Shown: positions 1 to 13,800 of the stretch, piece after piece
Position numbering within the stretch: position 1 is the stretch's first letter
How the letters are laid out: each line of letters starts with the position of its first letter
Assembly: GCA_024138015.1 (NCBI GenBank)
Contig: JAMXBB010000004.1
Span: 104,924,718 to 104,988,717 of the forward strand
Length of the DNA: 64,000 bases
Reading direction: 5' to 3'
DNA from: Lumnitzera littorea
Lineage: Eukaryota > Streptophyta > Magnoliopsida > Myrtales > Combretaceae
Made by a program: the position numbers and the translations under genes
Notes under the pieces: generated by a model
The model's database searches: none
Seen by the model: the letters and a program-made list of their open reading frames with translations, nothing else
Told to the model about the DNA's origin: nothing

Positions 1-2246
1 CTTTGTTTGCCTTCACCGTCTTCTCAACATAATCATTGGAAATTTTCCAAGTTGGGGGAGAATGCCAATAGAAATGTTAAAAAAGAGAAATGAATCACCA
101 AACATCATGTATTATTGCCTCAGGAAACTAACTTATGCCCGTCATGTAAGGATACCTGGTTAGGCAAGAACTATGAGCATTATAAACAAAAGCATACTGG
201 CTAAGAAGAGTAGCGAAACTCCTTAGATTGAACGGCTTGTCCCTGATACGAAACTCCACTCCACAATGCATGACCGACTAGGTCATTCCTAAAGTGAAAG
301 GAAGCTTTCTCAAATACTTCAACCACATGGAGGGATTTCAATGTCAAAAGTGACATTCAGTAATAAACACATTTGAATATGAGAAACCCTAAAAATTATG
401 TCAACTCCACGTATAAAAATGGCTTTTTAAAAAAAAAAAAAAAAAAAGAAATTATACACAAATGCTAATCAGATGAGTCATCTTATTTTTCCATACCCAC
501 TCCATCCCAAAACAGAGCAGTATGTTGATAAAGTATACCTAATAATAATGTAATAATATAAGAAAATGGTTTTTTGTAGAGCTTTATAATTCAGTGAAAT
601 CAAAGATGCCAACATTAATGTGTATTCTTCTTTTCCTTTTTCCTTTATGTGTTCACTTTCATTTGAATCTTTAATCTAGCTGGTCACCGTGAAAATCTCT
701 CTAATTTATGTTTTTTCATTGGAAATCTAACAAAATCTCTCATTATGATTATAAGACAGTCTGATCACTTACCTCCAGTTGGCTTTAGATGTTTTGAGAT
801 TTTACTTGTATAATTATATGATTGCAGATGCTGGAAGAAATGCGGTTGCATGTTTGATTCCAGCTAAAAGAGTGACTAATTAGAGGCTTAACAATTAAGC
901 AGCCGGAATTATACTTGGAACAGCGTCCATAGATAGGGGTTGTCTGGCTTAAGAACTTAACTTAGTTGCCGCCGTCAATAGACTTGACATAGTTGTCTGG
1001 CCAGGGTGTAATGGTAAAGGGTTATATGTTCATTAGGCCCACCTTGTGGTGTGAGGGATTTATTTTGAATTTAAGCTAAAAATTTGTGTCTTTGCATAAT
1101 TTTGATTTAGCAGCTAGTGTCTAAGAAACTTATGATTTGGGTTTGCGTTTCTTTTTTGCGGTGATATATTTCATTAGTGGGTTTTGGTTGGCTGCTGCCG
1201 TAATGAAAATACTTTTGCTGGTTAACATTTATATGAATTATTGAAAGCATTTCTACTTTCCATTATCTCCTTTTCTTTCTCTAAGGATAAACTTTTATAT
1301 CATGTTTGGTACAAAGAAATGGTCTAAAATAGAAAAAAAATAAGAAAAAGTATTTCCTATATTTAACAGTGGCAATGAAATGGGATGGAATAAAATAATA
1401 TTAAATGCTTAAATATAATTATTCATAAAAAATATCCTTAAATATTATATGTTATAATTTTTTTAATATTAAAAAAATAACTTTAATTAATCACAATTAA
1501 TGAAGTAGAAATGTGATTCCACCTTCTCAAGGGTGAACTTGAATTCACCTTTAAAGCAGCAATGATTGATCTCATTGAATCGCGATTCTGAATTTCAAAT
1601 GTACTTTTAAATATGAAGAATGGAAATAAAATCTAAAATTGTGATTCCACTCTGGACAATTCCTTAAAGACAAGACGTAACATAAGAAAAGGGAAGGAGA
1701 TACTGTAGGTTGCCTACGGTCTCATTGATTATAGACTAACATTTTTGTGATTTGGAACCAATATCTAATGGTGGTGGTAACTATTTAATGATATCAATTG
1801 ATATTTCTCCATTATTCAATGATTTAGCTAAAACAAAACTTGATAACATGTTGATTTACGGAAAAGAGTATAATTAAAACTCTTTAGGAATAAAATAGTG
1901 AAGTAATAATTATTCCTCATAATTATTTAAAGATCATATAATTTGATACGAAAATATGTTGTAAAAAATAAAAGAATAGGTATATTGTTTCTATAAAGGA
2001 ATTGAGATTTCTCACTTTTTAGTAATGGTAATTTAATGGAATAGTTATTTTGTTAAGTAAATGTGAGAATAGGTTTGTAGGTGAAGAAGAACCATTATAT
2101 TCCATCCTTACAAAGTTAACCAAATGTATCATGAGAGGCAATCAATTTTGATTTAATTTGGTAAGCAATGGCAAGTGATCCTAGCATAGCACGAACATGC
2201 TTTTCTTTATTTTTAAGGAAATGAAAATATGAATATATATTATATA
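1..2246. other. AT-rich intergenic DNA, no gene seen
   Basis: No open frame of convincing length or recognisable protein similarity occurs on either strand. A homopolymer A tract lies at about 428-447. The 1295-1685 part resembles the segment near 30250-30615: both carry GAATGG(A/G)AATAAAATCTA and repeated GTGATTCC blocks near their right ends, so it is probably an old MITE relic. Confidence 0.6.
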
Positions 2247-2645
2247 GAAAAAAGTATAAAAAAGTCTCTAATATTTATTTGTATATATAAATCGATCATT
2301 AATATTTCATTTAATTCATTTTAATCCTTAACGTTTTAATGAATTTATAAAAAAATCCCTCAATTAGTTTTTCCATTATATGTAGATATGTTAATAATTA
2401 AAACAGACTAAATAAAAAAGATAAGAACTGATTTATATATACAGATAAATGTTATAAACTTTTTTGTATTTATATGAATGAATTATATGTTGATATGTGT
2501 TTATAATAATAAAAAATTTAACAAAGCTTAATAAAATGACTTTTTTAATATAACTTAAAACGGTCAAGAATTAAAATAAACTAAATGAAAAGTTAATAAT
2601 TGATCCATAAAAACGTGTATATTAGAAACTTTTTTCTACTTTTCT
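2247..2645. repeat. MITE with long imperfect terminal inverted repeats
   Basis: The left arm starts AAAAAAGTATAAAAAAGTCT. The reverse complement of the right arm reads AAAAGTAGAAAAAAGTTTCT. The match continues for roughly 85 bp per arm with many transitions, through blocks such as TTTCATTTA(A/G)TT(C/T)ATTTTAAT. The short centre has no coding capacity. This fits a non-autonomous foldback-type MITE. I did not find an unambiguous target-site duplication. Confidence 0.6.
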
Positions 2646-2981
2646 CGAAGAATTATTAGACTTACATATAATGTAACTTTCAACAACCTTATTTTATTCT
2701 ACTAATTGTGGATCGACTTAGAATTTAATTTCAAAAAGAGGAATATTAAAAACAAAACTGGCCCATAATAACCATGGCCATCACATAAATGAAGCAACTA
2801 AAGAATAGGGGCCAACAAGTTTTATTTTGACCGATCGAATTCAATGCCCACGTAAAAGGATCCAACTCAGTAAAAACCAATAACCCACCTTCCAGCGATG
2901 TGGCTTGCAACCTGTCGAAGCCGACCTCCGGATAAAATCCTCCCAAAATCTCAATATCTCATCTCTGACATCTATCGATTT

Positions 2982-3013
<32 letters not shown>

Positions 3014-4022
3014 CTCATCCCTCTCTCATCTTCTCATCGTCACACTCCCTTCACTTCGTCTTTTCATATTTTATTTTATTTATCTCTCTAGTTATTTTAT
3101 TATTATTATTATTATTATTTTATCTATTCCGTCGTTCCCTCTCTGTCTCTCTTTTTTCCCTCAACTCCCTCTTGCCATTCTACCTGTCCATTCAACACGA
3201 GTGCAGGAAATTTGGTCTTGGGATTGGATTCTATCATGGGTTTCAGCGTTAGCTTTGGTTTTGACTTGGTTTCTCAAGCACACTGTACTCTCTCCCCTCC
3301 CCCACAAAACCACCACCTCCCACACCCGGACAATTTTCAGAAACAGGTACGAGACAACCCCAATTTTTTTTTTTTTTTTTGTTTCGTCATCAACAGCCTA
3401 ATTTAGTCCTCATTGTCTTCCTTCTTTCCCTCTTACCCACATGAAAAATGACCCTCCCCTGTTTTAGAAGTTTAAAACAGGGCGGCCTTGTGATCGACGG
3501 AAAAGAACTCCGGCGAACCAAATGACAAAGTTACGGTCGCCACTGCCAAACTAGGTGACCCCCAATCTCTAACTCGGACTGGTCCACGATAGTGTGTAAC
3601 CTGACCAGAAATTACCTCCTTGTCTACACCGAACTGGAAAATAAGGGAAAGAATTCACTTAGCAACCTTGACCTCTGTATCTCCCATTGTGCTAGTTTCC
3701 ATTTTGCCTTCCTGGCTTCGTATTGCTAATTGTAGTCCCCATGTATATGGAAAATGCTAAAATAGAAGGAAAAGAAACATAAAAAAAATAATAATAATAA
3801 GATATATATATATATGTTTGTGTGTGTGTGTGTGTATATGGAAAAAAGGTGGATGGATGTATAAATAAATGTTTGATTGCCTGTACATAAATTGGATGGA
3901 ATATCTAAGATGAAAAACTTTATAGAATGGACGATGACGGTGTAGGAGCTGTGCACTTCAACAGCATAGTGATAGGAAAATTTTGTAAGTTGAATTAATA
4001 AAATGGAAGAAGAGCTTCGAGC
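2646..4022. other. Intergenic, microsatellite-rich stretch
   Basis: It holds a (CT)n tract at about 2982-3006, (ATT)n at 3098-3119, poly-T near 3364-3380, (AT)n at 3802-3815 and (TG)n at 3818-3835. Open frames across 2898-3406 come from the low-complexity CT/T tracts and are not credible proteins. A pyrimidine-rich leader of a lost gene is possible but cannot be shown. Confidence 0.55.
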
Positions 4023-6063
4023 GAGTTTGGTACGTGAATAGGACCCTTATAAAAATATTAGTACGAAAATAGACTTCAAACAAAACTTGATATAATTTTG
4101 GGTAGTGAAGTGGTATCACTTATCAAAATTTGCAATTTGCACGAGATGCGACTTTATTGTAAATTTTGAACAAAAAAAAAATGAAGTCATACAAAAAATA
4201 TATGATTTTTTTTTTAAATTATGATACATTAAAGTTGTATAAGGAGCATACAACTTCAATATACCTGAAATTCAAAGAAAGTTGCATGCTCTCCATACAA
4301 CCTCACCCCTTTAGGTAAATATGTACTTTTACTCAGTCATTCTCACGTACTTAAAATCTCTTCCTAATCTCTCTTTAGGCGTAGAGTTCTCTCTCTCTTT
4401 TATGCATTAATGCTTAAACACTCTCAATCTTATATGAATCGGTGATATACCCATCCTTTGAAGTAATTTTTTTTTTATACATATTGTTGTGATATTATTA
4501 TTTTTTTCCTGTGTAATTTTAGAAAATTTAAGATATTAATACTATGTTGAAAAATTTGTATTTGTGGTAAATGAAATGCATTGGTGGTGTGAAAGTTGTC
4601 TTAATAGTTTAAAAATATTGTAATTGGTTGTTGATGATCGTGGGTGCAATATTATTTATATAATGCAAGTAACGTGTTCAGTGAAAGTTTTGTGAAAATA
4701 ATTATCGTATAATTAAATTAGATTGTACAGAAGTGACAATTCTAAAGAGTCAAATATGATTACTGTATGGAGTTTTCGCTAACTTGATACTAACTTATGC
4801 AATAATTAAGAGGAAAATGGTGGATTACATGAAAATCATTATCCACGTATATGGAAATATTATAAGGGGTAGCATGAGAGTAAACTATAATAGGAAGCTA
4901 ATGAAGAAGTTGAAAATGAATAAAGGGTTAAACTATGCTTATTTTTTTTTGCATAGTTTGCAATAGCATTGGGATTGACACTACTAGAGTGAAAATTACA
5001 CATGGGCATCTAATATATTATGGGGCATGTAGTAAGAATAACCCTTATACTTAACTGTTTCTAACTAAAGTCTGTGTCACAAGATTGCTAATGTTATTTC
5101 TTTCACGAAGGTTGACACATTACAATCAATTTTGTTGATTAATGACATAAGGATCACTCAAGAGATAGTTATGGAAGGCCTCTTATTTACAGAGGATCAT
5201 CGTAGTATTGTCTTACATCATCTCATTCCATAAGCTCTATCACTTAAGGAAGACTTCCAGCTTGAGCTACTTGCACAATAATCGACATGTGCCAAAGTTT
5301 GCACTAAAGGAGGTAAGGTTAGATGGACACATGGTTGGGGTAGAAGGGATGAGGAAGTTCCATTGTAGGTATAGCATTTGATCGATCTAAGTAATATTAG
5401 TCCTAGCTCAATAGCTTCTTATGTCACACCGATTTCCTATCAACCTTTGGAAGGCTACAGTATGCTGGTAGTGCCTCGAAAAAGGTGAAGCATGCCCTCA
5501 TAGGGTTGTACCATAAGAGAAGGAATCACGAGCACCGTTTACCATCATGTATTATTTCTATCTTGCCCAAAGACTACTTAAACTCCCCAATTGAGCCTTT
5601 TGTGAGTCCTTTAGAGAGATGATCGTTGCTCTTATCTAGATATAGTACATTTTTTAGGTCACCGTAGGTGAAAATGTTAGTACATCTTTCGTAGATCGTA
5701 ACATTGGAAAATTGATATACCCATTTTGTAATTACATTTAATCTTTTTTTTTTTTCCTTAACTGTTGATTGTATGTATTTGGGAACCAAGAGATGACAAT
5801 TTGGCTGATATAAAGTTTTTGAATTTGTCAATTGTATTTAAACATTTATTTCAATGTTGATTGTATGTATTTAGGGGAATGTTGAATATCTATTGCTTAA
5901 GGGGGAATTTGTAAAACAAGTCACATGGAGAGCATGCGATATCTTTTTTTTTTTTTTTTTTTCAAAATTTACACTAAAGTTGCATGCCCAAAATTGTATT
6001 AAGTTTCATTTGACCTATTTTCATACTATACTTTAGCAAGAGCCTCATTTAAGTACTAAACTC
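4023..6063. mobile_element. ~2.0 kb DNA element with long terminal inverted repeats (MULE-like)
   Basis: The left end starts GAGTTTGGTACGTGAATAGG. The reverse complement of the right end starts GAGTTTAGTACTTAAATGAG. The two stay alignable for at least 80 bp, through GTA(C/T)GAAAATAG and AA(C/T)TT(G/A)ATA(T/C)AATTTTGGG, and then through similar 'TGTAAATTTTG' blocks. Long terminal inverted repeats on a 2 kb body suggest a non-autonomous Mutator-like element. No transposase frame is visible and I could not find a clean 9-bp target duplication, so the superfamily is inferred. Confidence 0.55.
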
Positions 6064-7599
6064 AGCGTACAGCGTATTGAGATGTTGGATTGGTTATAGC
6101 CTACGAATTATATTCAAAACGATGATTTGTTGATTTCAAAAATCTTAAATATTTATGATATCATGATATAATATATTAATAATTAAATACATTATAATAC
6201 ATAATATATACGAAAACATCATGATAATACCCACATCGATGCAAATATAATATCATCGATATGTCAAAGTAATAATAGTATTTTAGGAAAATGTCAATAA
6301 GCCAATATGACATGCATTATGTCCTTTATCACATAATAGATATCATTATATTATGTATGTTGTAAAAATTTACCATATATTGATAAGATGTACGATATGT
6401 GATATTTGTAATATATTATAATAGCATAAAATATGAACCTATAACACAAGGAGTAATACTCTCTCTCTCTATATATATATACACACACACATATATATAC
6501 ATACTTATACATATATATATTTGTAGGGTACTAATATAAATTATGTAAAATATGTTACATATTATACATATAATGATCTAGTTGATATATTTTATATGCG
6601 TCATTAAATATTTTGTCCGACTTTTATCGTGGACCATCTAATCTCAGCTATAGATAAATTAAAAGACATATGTGTGTGTATGTATATACACACAACACTC
6701 GACATTTATAGAGTAATATCTAACAAATTCGGGATGGTGCATAGTATAATGAACATGCTATTGGGAAATTGACGAAGTACATGGTAATATATTAATTCGT
6801 TGTTGATACATATATCTACTTAGTGTTATGTATAGAATTTCAAATATTAATATGTGTTGATTATAGCCTTGGAAAATAATTAAGGGAAAATTTCAAAAAG
6901 ACTAGGTTTTCAAAATATTTTTGTAATCATCCTTAATAAAATGGGAAATAATGAAGATAATAAAGTTAAGGGAAATGTATATGTACTAAGTGACATATTG
7001 AATATTCAACATGCGTAGGAATAATCACGAGTACCTATCGGTAAATAATTTTAATGCATATATTGAAGAAAATTCCACACCATTGATGATTCAAAGTACA
7101 AAAATGTACACATATATGCCCTAATATACCAAGATGCTTGAAAAAGCATACAAAGTTACTATTTGAATTCATAGGTTTTGATATGGAAATAGGCTATGTG
7201 AAAGTCTTATAATGTATATACAAACCTATGTTAAAATATTGAATCAAGGAACGCTAACTTTATTATATCTAGGCTCTTTTTAGTTTTAGTTTTGAACTTT
7301 TAAAATGAAGGCTTAGAATTAAACTTTAAGACGCTTAATAGGGATAAGTCCCAATATTTATACCAAAAATCAAATGAAATAATATGATCCTGATTTAATA
7401 ATCAGTATTGAACTCATAAATTAATTCAACCGATTAACTATGTTATAAAGACTGAAAAACTACTTACAAGAATTGGAAATTCAAACTACCCATCATAGAA
7501 AGTAGATTAACTTTACGAAAATACATCAGGTCCTCGTAAAGGTGGAGCTTTTCAAAATTTAAAACAACGATTTATTTGTTAAGGAAAAAAGAAAAAACG
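6064..7599. other. AT-rich intergenic DNA
   Basis: AT-rich sequence with (AT)n/(CA)n blocks near 6465-6520. I recognise no gene and no terminal repeats. Confidence 0.5.
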
Positions 7600-8488
7600 A
7601 AAGTCTTAGCTCAAACCACGGGAAAGTGAATAAACCTAGTGTTGATTGTGTTAATAATCAACTTCAAGAGGGTATTTGAAGATGCTAAATGGGCTTCGGA
7701 AAAGGTGGGCTTGATGGGGTCCTCGCTCTTGGAAACTTGTAATAAAGCTCTCTGAGGGAATCCATGAGGGCTCTTCGATGCCCAAATTAATAAGGAAGGA
7801 GAATGGAAAGATAAAAGAAGGAAGGATGCAATAAGAAGCACTGAAACCTAAGTGGGAAGTGCCCTCCAAAAGTGTTAAAGTGTGTAAAGGTGTTTATGGA
7901 GTGAGAGTGTTTGGGGTTAGGATCCCCATTAGAATTGGAAATTGGGATTGGAATTCTTTACATGACGACCTCTTACACCATTTATAGTATGGTAGAGGTA
8001 TGGTTACTTGGATACGTAAAGGTTTGGGGTTTGCTCATACAGACAGTTGGCAAGCAACATGTGATGTGTGGTTGATAGGGTTGTTCTGTTTGTGGCCTAC
8101 TGGCTTAACATCCTTAAGGGTTGTCAAGTGTGTTGGCCATACCATAGATATTAGAGAGCAATTAATGAGCCCTATCTAGGTACTAGCGCTAGAGACAAGA
8201 AGGAAAGTGTAAGCATTAGAAGGAGCAAGTAGGTGCTCATTTGAGGGTGAATTAAGCTCTGAGAGTGCTCGTTAAGATGTTACTAACCATTATGCTTGAG
8301 TTGATTAGAGATGGTGAGGTTCTTGGCAGCGAATATGTCTGGGCGGTAGCCTAGGTGCTTGCATAAGATGGCTTGGGAGTAGGGTATTCAACTACATCTT
8401 GCCATGTGCTTGCTATATGCTCGCCGTTGGACTATTATAGGCCTTACTGTGAGCTGGGTCATGAGCCGGCCAAAAATGGGTGTCAATA
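7600..8488 (-). mobile_element. Decayed LTR fragment related to the 56 kb gypsy LTR
   Basis: Blocks recur in the LTR ending at 56744. Near 8140 the text ACCATAGATATTAGAGAGCA, then ATTAATGAGCCCT, parallels ACCATAGATGTCAAATGGCC, then ATTAATGAGCTGC near 56463. The 7760-7805 part (GGGCTCTTCGATGCCC, then AAATTAATAAGGAA) parallels the part near 56117 (GGGGCCCTTTGACGCTTAAG, then TTAGTAAAGAGGA). Read on the minus strand, the likely left terminus is TATTGACACCC at 8488, a mutated TGTTGACACCC-type start. The other boundary is not visible. Small minus-strand frames at 7611-7869 lie inside it and are not genes. Confidence 0.4.
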
Positions 8489-10880
8489 CCTAGTTAATTG
8501 AGTTTAATTTATTTTAGTTTCAACAATAGACACTTAATCACTTATAATTGTCTAAGTGACGCGAACTTTTAGAACTCCTCCATTAATTGCCTTCAAGGAA
8601 TTAATTTGATTAGATACTATGGACGGGTAATTGACTCTCTATGATTTCCATACTCGCTTGTGCTTATAGTTTAACTATACCTAAATTATAATATTTGAAA
8701 TGGATATGTATGGAGATATGGTGAATGTATGTGCTTGGTTTTGCTTGCTATGTTACTTAAAAATACTCTAAATCACATGAAATGAGAAATTGGTTGCCAT
8801 GCTCATCAATTATATTATTATTATTAAGTGTTTGTCTTATTTGTTTAGTCAGTTTATAATGAATATAACATCCATCTGGCTTAAAACTCAAATCAAACAT
8901 GCATTATACATTTGTATAAAGAAGATTGTCAACATCATGAGGTGGCATAGAGAAGCCGTATGAAGGTGGTTATTCATTCACAACCTCATCCCGACATTTG
9001 GAAACTATCATATATTGAGAATAGCGTTGTTTGATTAGGGCTTCATTCATTTATACAACCGCTTAGGATTGCCTACACTCTCAAGCCTATACGTATTATC
9101 GAATCTTTATTTTTATTTTAAACTTAAAGCCATGCTTGAGTTGGACTCGTAGTATTTTAATATATTATGATTAATTAATAAGATATTACGTCGATGATGA
9201 TTTTGCTCAAAGTGGTGGTGCCTAGAGTTGACAAGTTATAACTTATTCCCCAATCTCTAGTGATCGAAGAGTGCAAATCTAGGTTGTACACAGTTTCTAG
9301 ATGACGGTGTGTACTGTTGCATTTATATGGTTGTACATGTATTGTATGCTAACGGTTGATAACTAGTTTACTATTACTTATCCTATGGTATGAGGGATGG
9401 TTTCAATAAGTCGTGGTTTTACTTACCCTCAATAGTCTTTCTTGCAAGCTATATCAAAGTTGTGAATGGGCTAAGAGCTAAATGATGAGCATACCAAAGA
9501 CAAATCTCAATGGATGGATATAGGATAGATTATTATTTGACTTGAACTTATATTGTGTAAAAGAGAGTACTAAAACACATATTCTTTTACTTTCAAAATC
9601 TCTACTCCTTCTAAACTAGTTCAGACTTGTATCCTTTAGGAGATTTTAGCTATCAAATTATATCGTTTGATAGGAGATTCTGATTTTTTATGGTTCTAAC
9701 AAGCTATAGAATATCAATTTACTAGTTATTTTCATAATTAATCAAATTTATATATTATGATTAAATACAATAAGACACTATACAATTAGAGTCTTATAAT
9801 CTTTAACTCGTAAAGTTGCTTTTCTACTAAACCCTTTTACTATCTTATCGGTAGGTCATTCTTGACATTGAATGTGATCAACTTTATCCGATCCTTGTCT
9901 GATTGGTCCATACCAAGTTTTACACTATATTTGGAAATAAGAAAAGAATTAGAAAGGACTTAGAGAGGATAAAAAATAAGAGGGAAGAATATAAATTCCC
10001 TTGTTTAATCAAGGAAAAAAATAAAAGTAAAAGGGAAATTTTTGTTTTATTAAAATGTTAAAAAAAAAAAACCCTCCTACTTTAGTACATGCTTTTATTA
10101 AAAGGGTAATGAAATGATTTCAAAATAATTCCTTTTATTCTCTCCATTGAAGAGAATAGCTTCTGGTAGGTAGGTTTTACTAAAATAATTCACTTTTAAA
10201 TACATTCATTCTTCCTTTTCTTTGTTTATTAAATGGTAAATTGTAGGGACCTCTTCTATAGACTTTTGTCATTGTATGGACACTATGTTTTCAGAATTAC
10301 ACCCATAAAATAAATGTAAACCCTACATTACTTTAATAATAATGATAATAAAGTTTTCCCACTCTGCTTATTTAAAATTTTCACAATATTATTCTTCAAT
10401 TATCAGATAACATTTATGTGAAAATTATCAAAAGAGGAGGACTATTGTCATTCTAATTAAATATCGCTTTGCCAGGGAATTTATGGAAAAGCCAAAATGT
10501 CGCTTAGACCATCCCCATCCCTCCTTGCTTCCCACAAATCCCAAGGACAGGAAAAGAAAATAAAGTTGCTTCAGCATTAGGGAGGGTTGCTTCTCCAAAT
10601 CACGTTGCTCTGCAAAGCAACGTTTAAAGGTGGATTATTATTATTTTTTAGTTTTGATTGGTTGAGTAATTTTAATAGGATCATAAAAAACTTTAAAAAT
10701 ATATAAAAAAAACTTTTGTAAGATAATTTTGGAATGAAGTGACGAATTTCTTGATAGAATAGTTGTTTAATATATTGATGTCGTATTTAAGAATACGAGC
10801 TGTATTGTTATGAGATAAGGATGGTACTTCTCACCTAACCTGACTGTCAGGATCACCATGGAAATCTTCCTGGAGATGCC
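8489..10880. other. Intergenic, repeat remnants, no gene
   Basis: No coding region is supported. The 9930-10235 part has loosely inverted ends (TTGGAAATAAGAAAAGAATT against the reverse complement of TTCCTTTTCTTTGTTTATTAA), which suggests a degraded MITE. 10270-10880 leads into the first TNL copy. Confidence 0.45.
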
Positions 10881-10886
10881 TAGACT

Positions 10887-13800
10887 ATGAGTAGTGATCA
10901 CATCGTTTCTTTTGTTTTCACAGGCATTCTCTGGTTGTTTTGCTCTGTAAGAACTATGGATTCTTTCCATATTCGCGTTACTGCGCACGGTAGACCTTTT
11001 CCATTTAAGATTACAAGCAAGAGAAAGAGGGCAACGCTGGGTAGTGATAATCCTCACATTGGATCGGATAGGGGTTTCGGTGTGTTCATCAGTTTTCGAG
11101 GTCCCGACAGCCGCCACACTGTCACCAACGTTCTTTATAGCAGCTTAAGTCATGCTGGATTCCATGTGTTCCTAGACGATGAAGAGATCCAGAAGGGCCA
11201 GGTCCTCGAAGGAGAGCTGTCGAGAGCTATCAATGATTCTAGAATCTACATTCCCATTTTATCCAAGGACAATGCTTCGAGCAGGTGGTGCCTCCATAAA
11301 CTTGCGAAAGTGAGATTGCTAGGAAAGTTCGGACGGCAATACAAAGAAAGTTATTTTACCCATCTTCTTAGACGTTGATGGTACTGAAGACTTCAAGCTT
11401 CCACCCCAGGTTTACACTGCTGCTTTGCAAAAGCACAAGTATGAGCTCGGTGAAGTTATTGTGAAGTCATGGGAGGACGCACTTCAGAAAGTTGCCACAA
11501 TGCAGGAGTGGAATTGAAGGATTACAGGTAATGTTTATTTATCTTTCACTGAGTGATTGATTTTGTCCTTCCGTTTTTTTTCTCTAATTCCCGATATGGA
11601 CTGACATATGTTTTGCTGTGTGCATACTTGTGGCAGCCTAACTGTTCTTGCGGATCTCATCAACAAAGAGGTTTTGAGCAAGCTCACTTCATGTGAAGTT
11701 GTTCCTTGTGTGCCTAATCCCTTGGTAGGGATTAATAAGCTGCTAAAAGATGTTATGGAGTTATTAGAGGATGGATCTTCCGACGTCCATTTCATTGTGA
11801 TACATGGCATGGCAGGAATTGGAAAAACAACTCTAGCTGATGCTTTCGTCAAGAAATTCTCTTCTAGATTTGAAGGCAGTTGTTTTCTTAAAGAAGTAAA
11901 GAGATCATCAAGTGACCATGACATGATAAAATTGCAGGAGGAGCTCCTATTGGATACTCTCAATCTTAAACGTATCAAACTCTTTAATATTGACAAGGGC
12001 ATATACAGGGTCGGTCAATGGCTACGCGATTGTAATGTCCTTATTGTCCTTGATGATGTGGATGAGCAAGATCATCTCCTAAAATTAGCTGCCAAGTCTT
12101 ACTGGTTTGGCCCAGGAAGTATAATTATAATTACAGCTCGGAACACTGAATTCTTTCCAAAGAAAGATGATAACGAGTATGCTTTCTATGCAATGAAGGA
12201 GATGAATAGACACCATGCTCTTAAACTTTTCTATCAGCATGCCTTTGGATAAGATGAGCCACAACCTGGATACCATGATCTAGGGAGTGATGTTGTTGCT
12301 GCTGTTGGTAGGGTACCCTTGGTACTCCAGGTCGCGGGTTCTTCTCTTAATAACCGAGACATTGGAACATGGAAGTTTAGATTGGAGAAGTTAAAGGATT
12401 CTCCTAATAGGGATGTAGAAGAAACGTTAATGATATGTTACCAGTCATTAAAGTATGAGCAACAGAAGGTTTTCCTTGATATTGCATGTCTCTTCAACGA
12501 CGAAAAGATGATGGATCCAATTTATTATTGGGAAGCTCGTAAATTCTACCCAAAAAGTGGGATTGATATTCTTGTACAGAGGTCTATGATCAAGGTGTAC
12601 GATGATGGCATGCCATGGATGCATGAACAGTTGAGGGATCTTTGAAGGGCAATTTCTCAAGTGAAATTGCCATTCCTAGGTCAATTGCCTGCAAAGCATC
12701 GCAAATTATGGTCTCTGGAAGTTGCAAGGGATGTAGCACAGAAACAAGAGGTATGCTGTCATGATTTCAGGTACTCGCTTCTAGTTGTGGTCATAATTGT
12801 CTGAAGTGTATGTTCTTTGTTTCAAATGCCAATTTTCAGGTAGATGAGAGTGTCACAGCGCTAAATCTTGGGGCAGTGGATGCTGACTGCCACTTCGTAC
12901 GTGAGCAATTTGTACGAGCAGTCAACTTAACGTTCCTCCAATTGCAATGGGGGAACTTTGAGGGAAATTTTAACAATGTTCTCCAACAGCTATTATGGTT
13001 GTCTTGGTTTGAATATCCTCTGAGACTTGAAGTAGCCAACTTAAGTTTCAAAAGCTTAGTTATTCTTAAGCTCATAGATTCTCCAATAGCAGAAGATTCG
13101 AGTGGATGGGAAATGTTCATGGTATTTGTCTCATTACATTATTTCTGTTTTATCATTTGTTTTTCATTATCAAGTGACAATTTTTGTTTTCTGCAGTAAC
13201 GTAATGTATGCTGTAGGATGCCAAACATTTGAAAGTCATGCATCTCATAAGGTGTAAAAGTCTTAAGGAAAACCCCCGATTTCTCTTCCTTCTTGGGGCT
13301 GGACAGATTAGAAGATTGCTTTAAGTTGGAAGGGATTGACAAATCCATCAGCAGGCTAAAGAAGTTGAATTTCTTTGAAATCTCAACTGGTTTTTGGTAT
13401 TGTGCATATCGGCGAGTCCCTCAAAGATCGCTATTACTACTAGACTCCATTGGTAGTTTAAAGTCTGTGATTGAGTTGAAGATAGAGAATGTAGGACTTA
13501 AGGAATTGCATCCTTCAATCAGAAATCTGCCGAACCTAAAGCGTTTATGCTTAAGATGTGCTCAACTTTTAATCCTTCCAAGCTCTAATGGGAATCTAAT
13601 GTTGCTAGTAGAGTTGGATTTATCCTTTTCGTCAACATTAGAAGAGTTACCCGATTCTATTGGAAACCTCCGGCAGCTGAAAATTTTAAGGGTGGATCAT
13701 ACTGTAATAAGATGCCTTCTGGACACCCTCGGGAGGCTTGTATCATTGGAAGAGTTGTATCTGCAAGGATAAAAAATTACTCAGTTGCCTGAGACAATCG

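Noticed and set aside
2898..3406. Three overlapping plus-strand frames up to 167 codons
   Set aside because: Composition is dominated by Ser/Leu/Phe/Ile from CT, ATT and T tracts; no domain or codon bias supports a protein.
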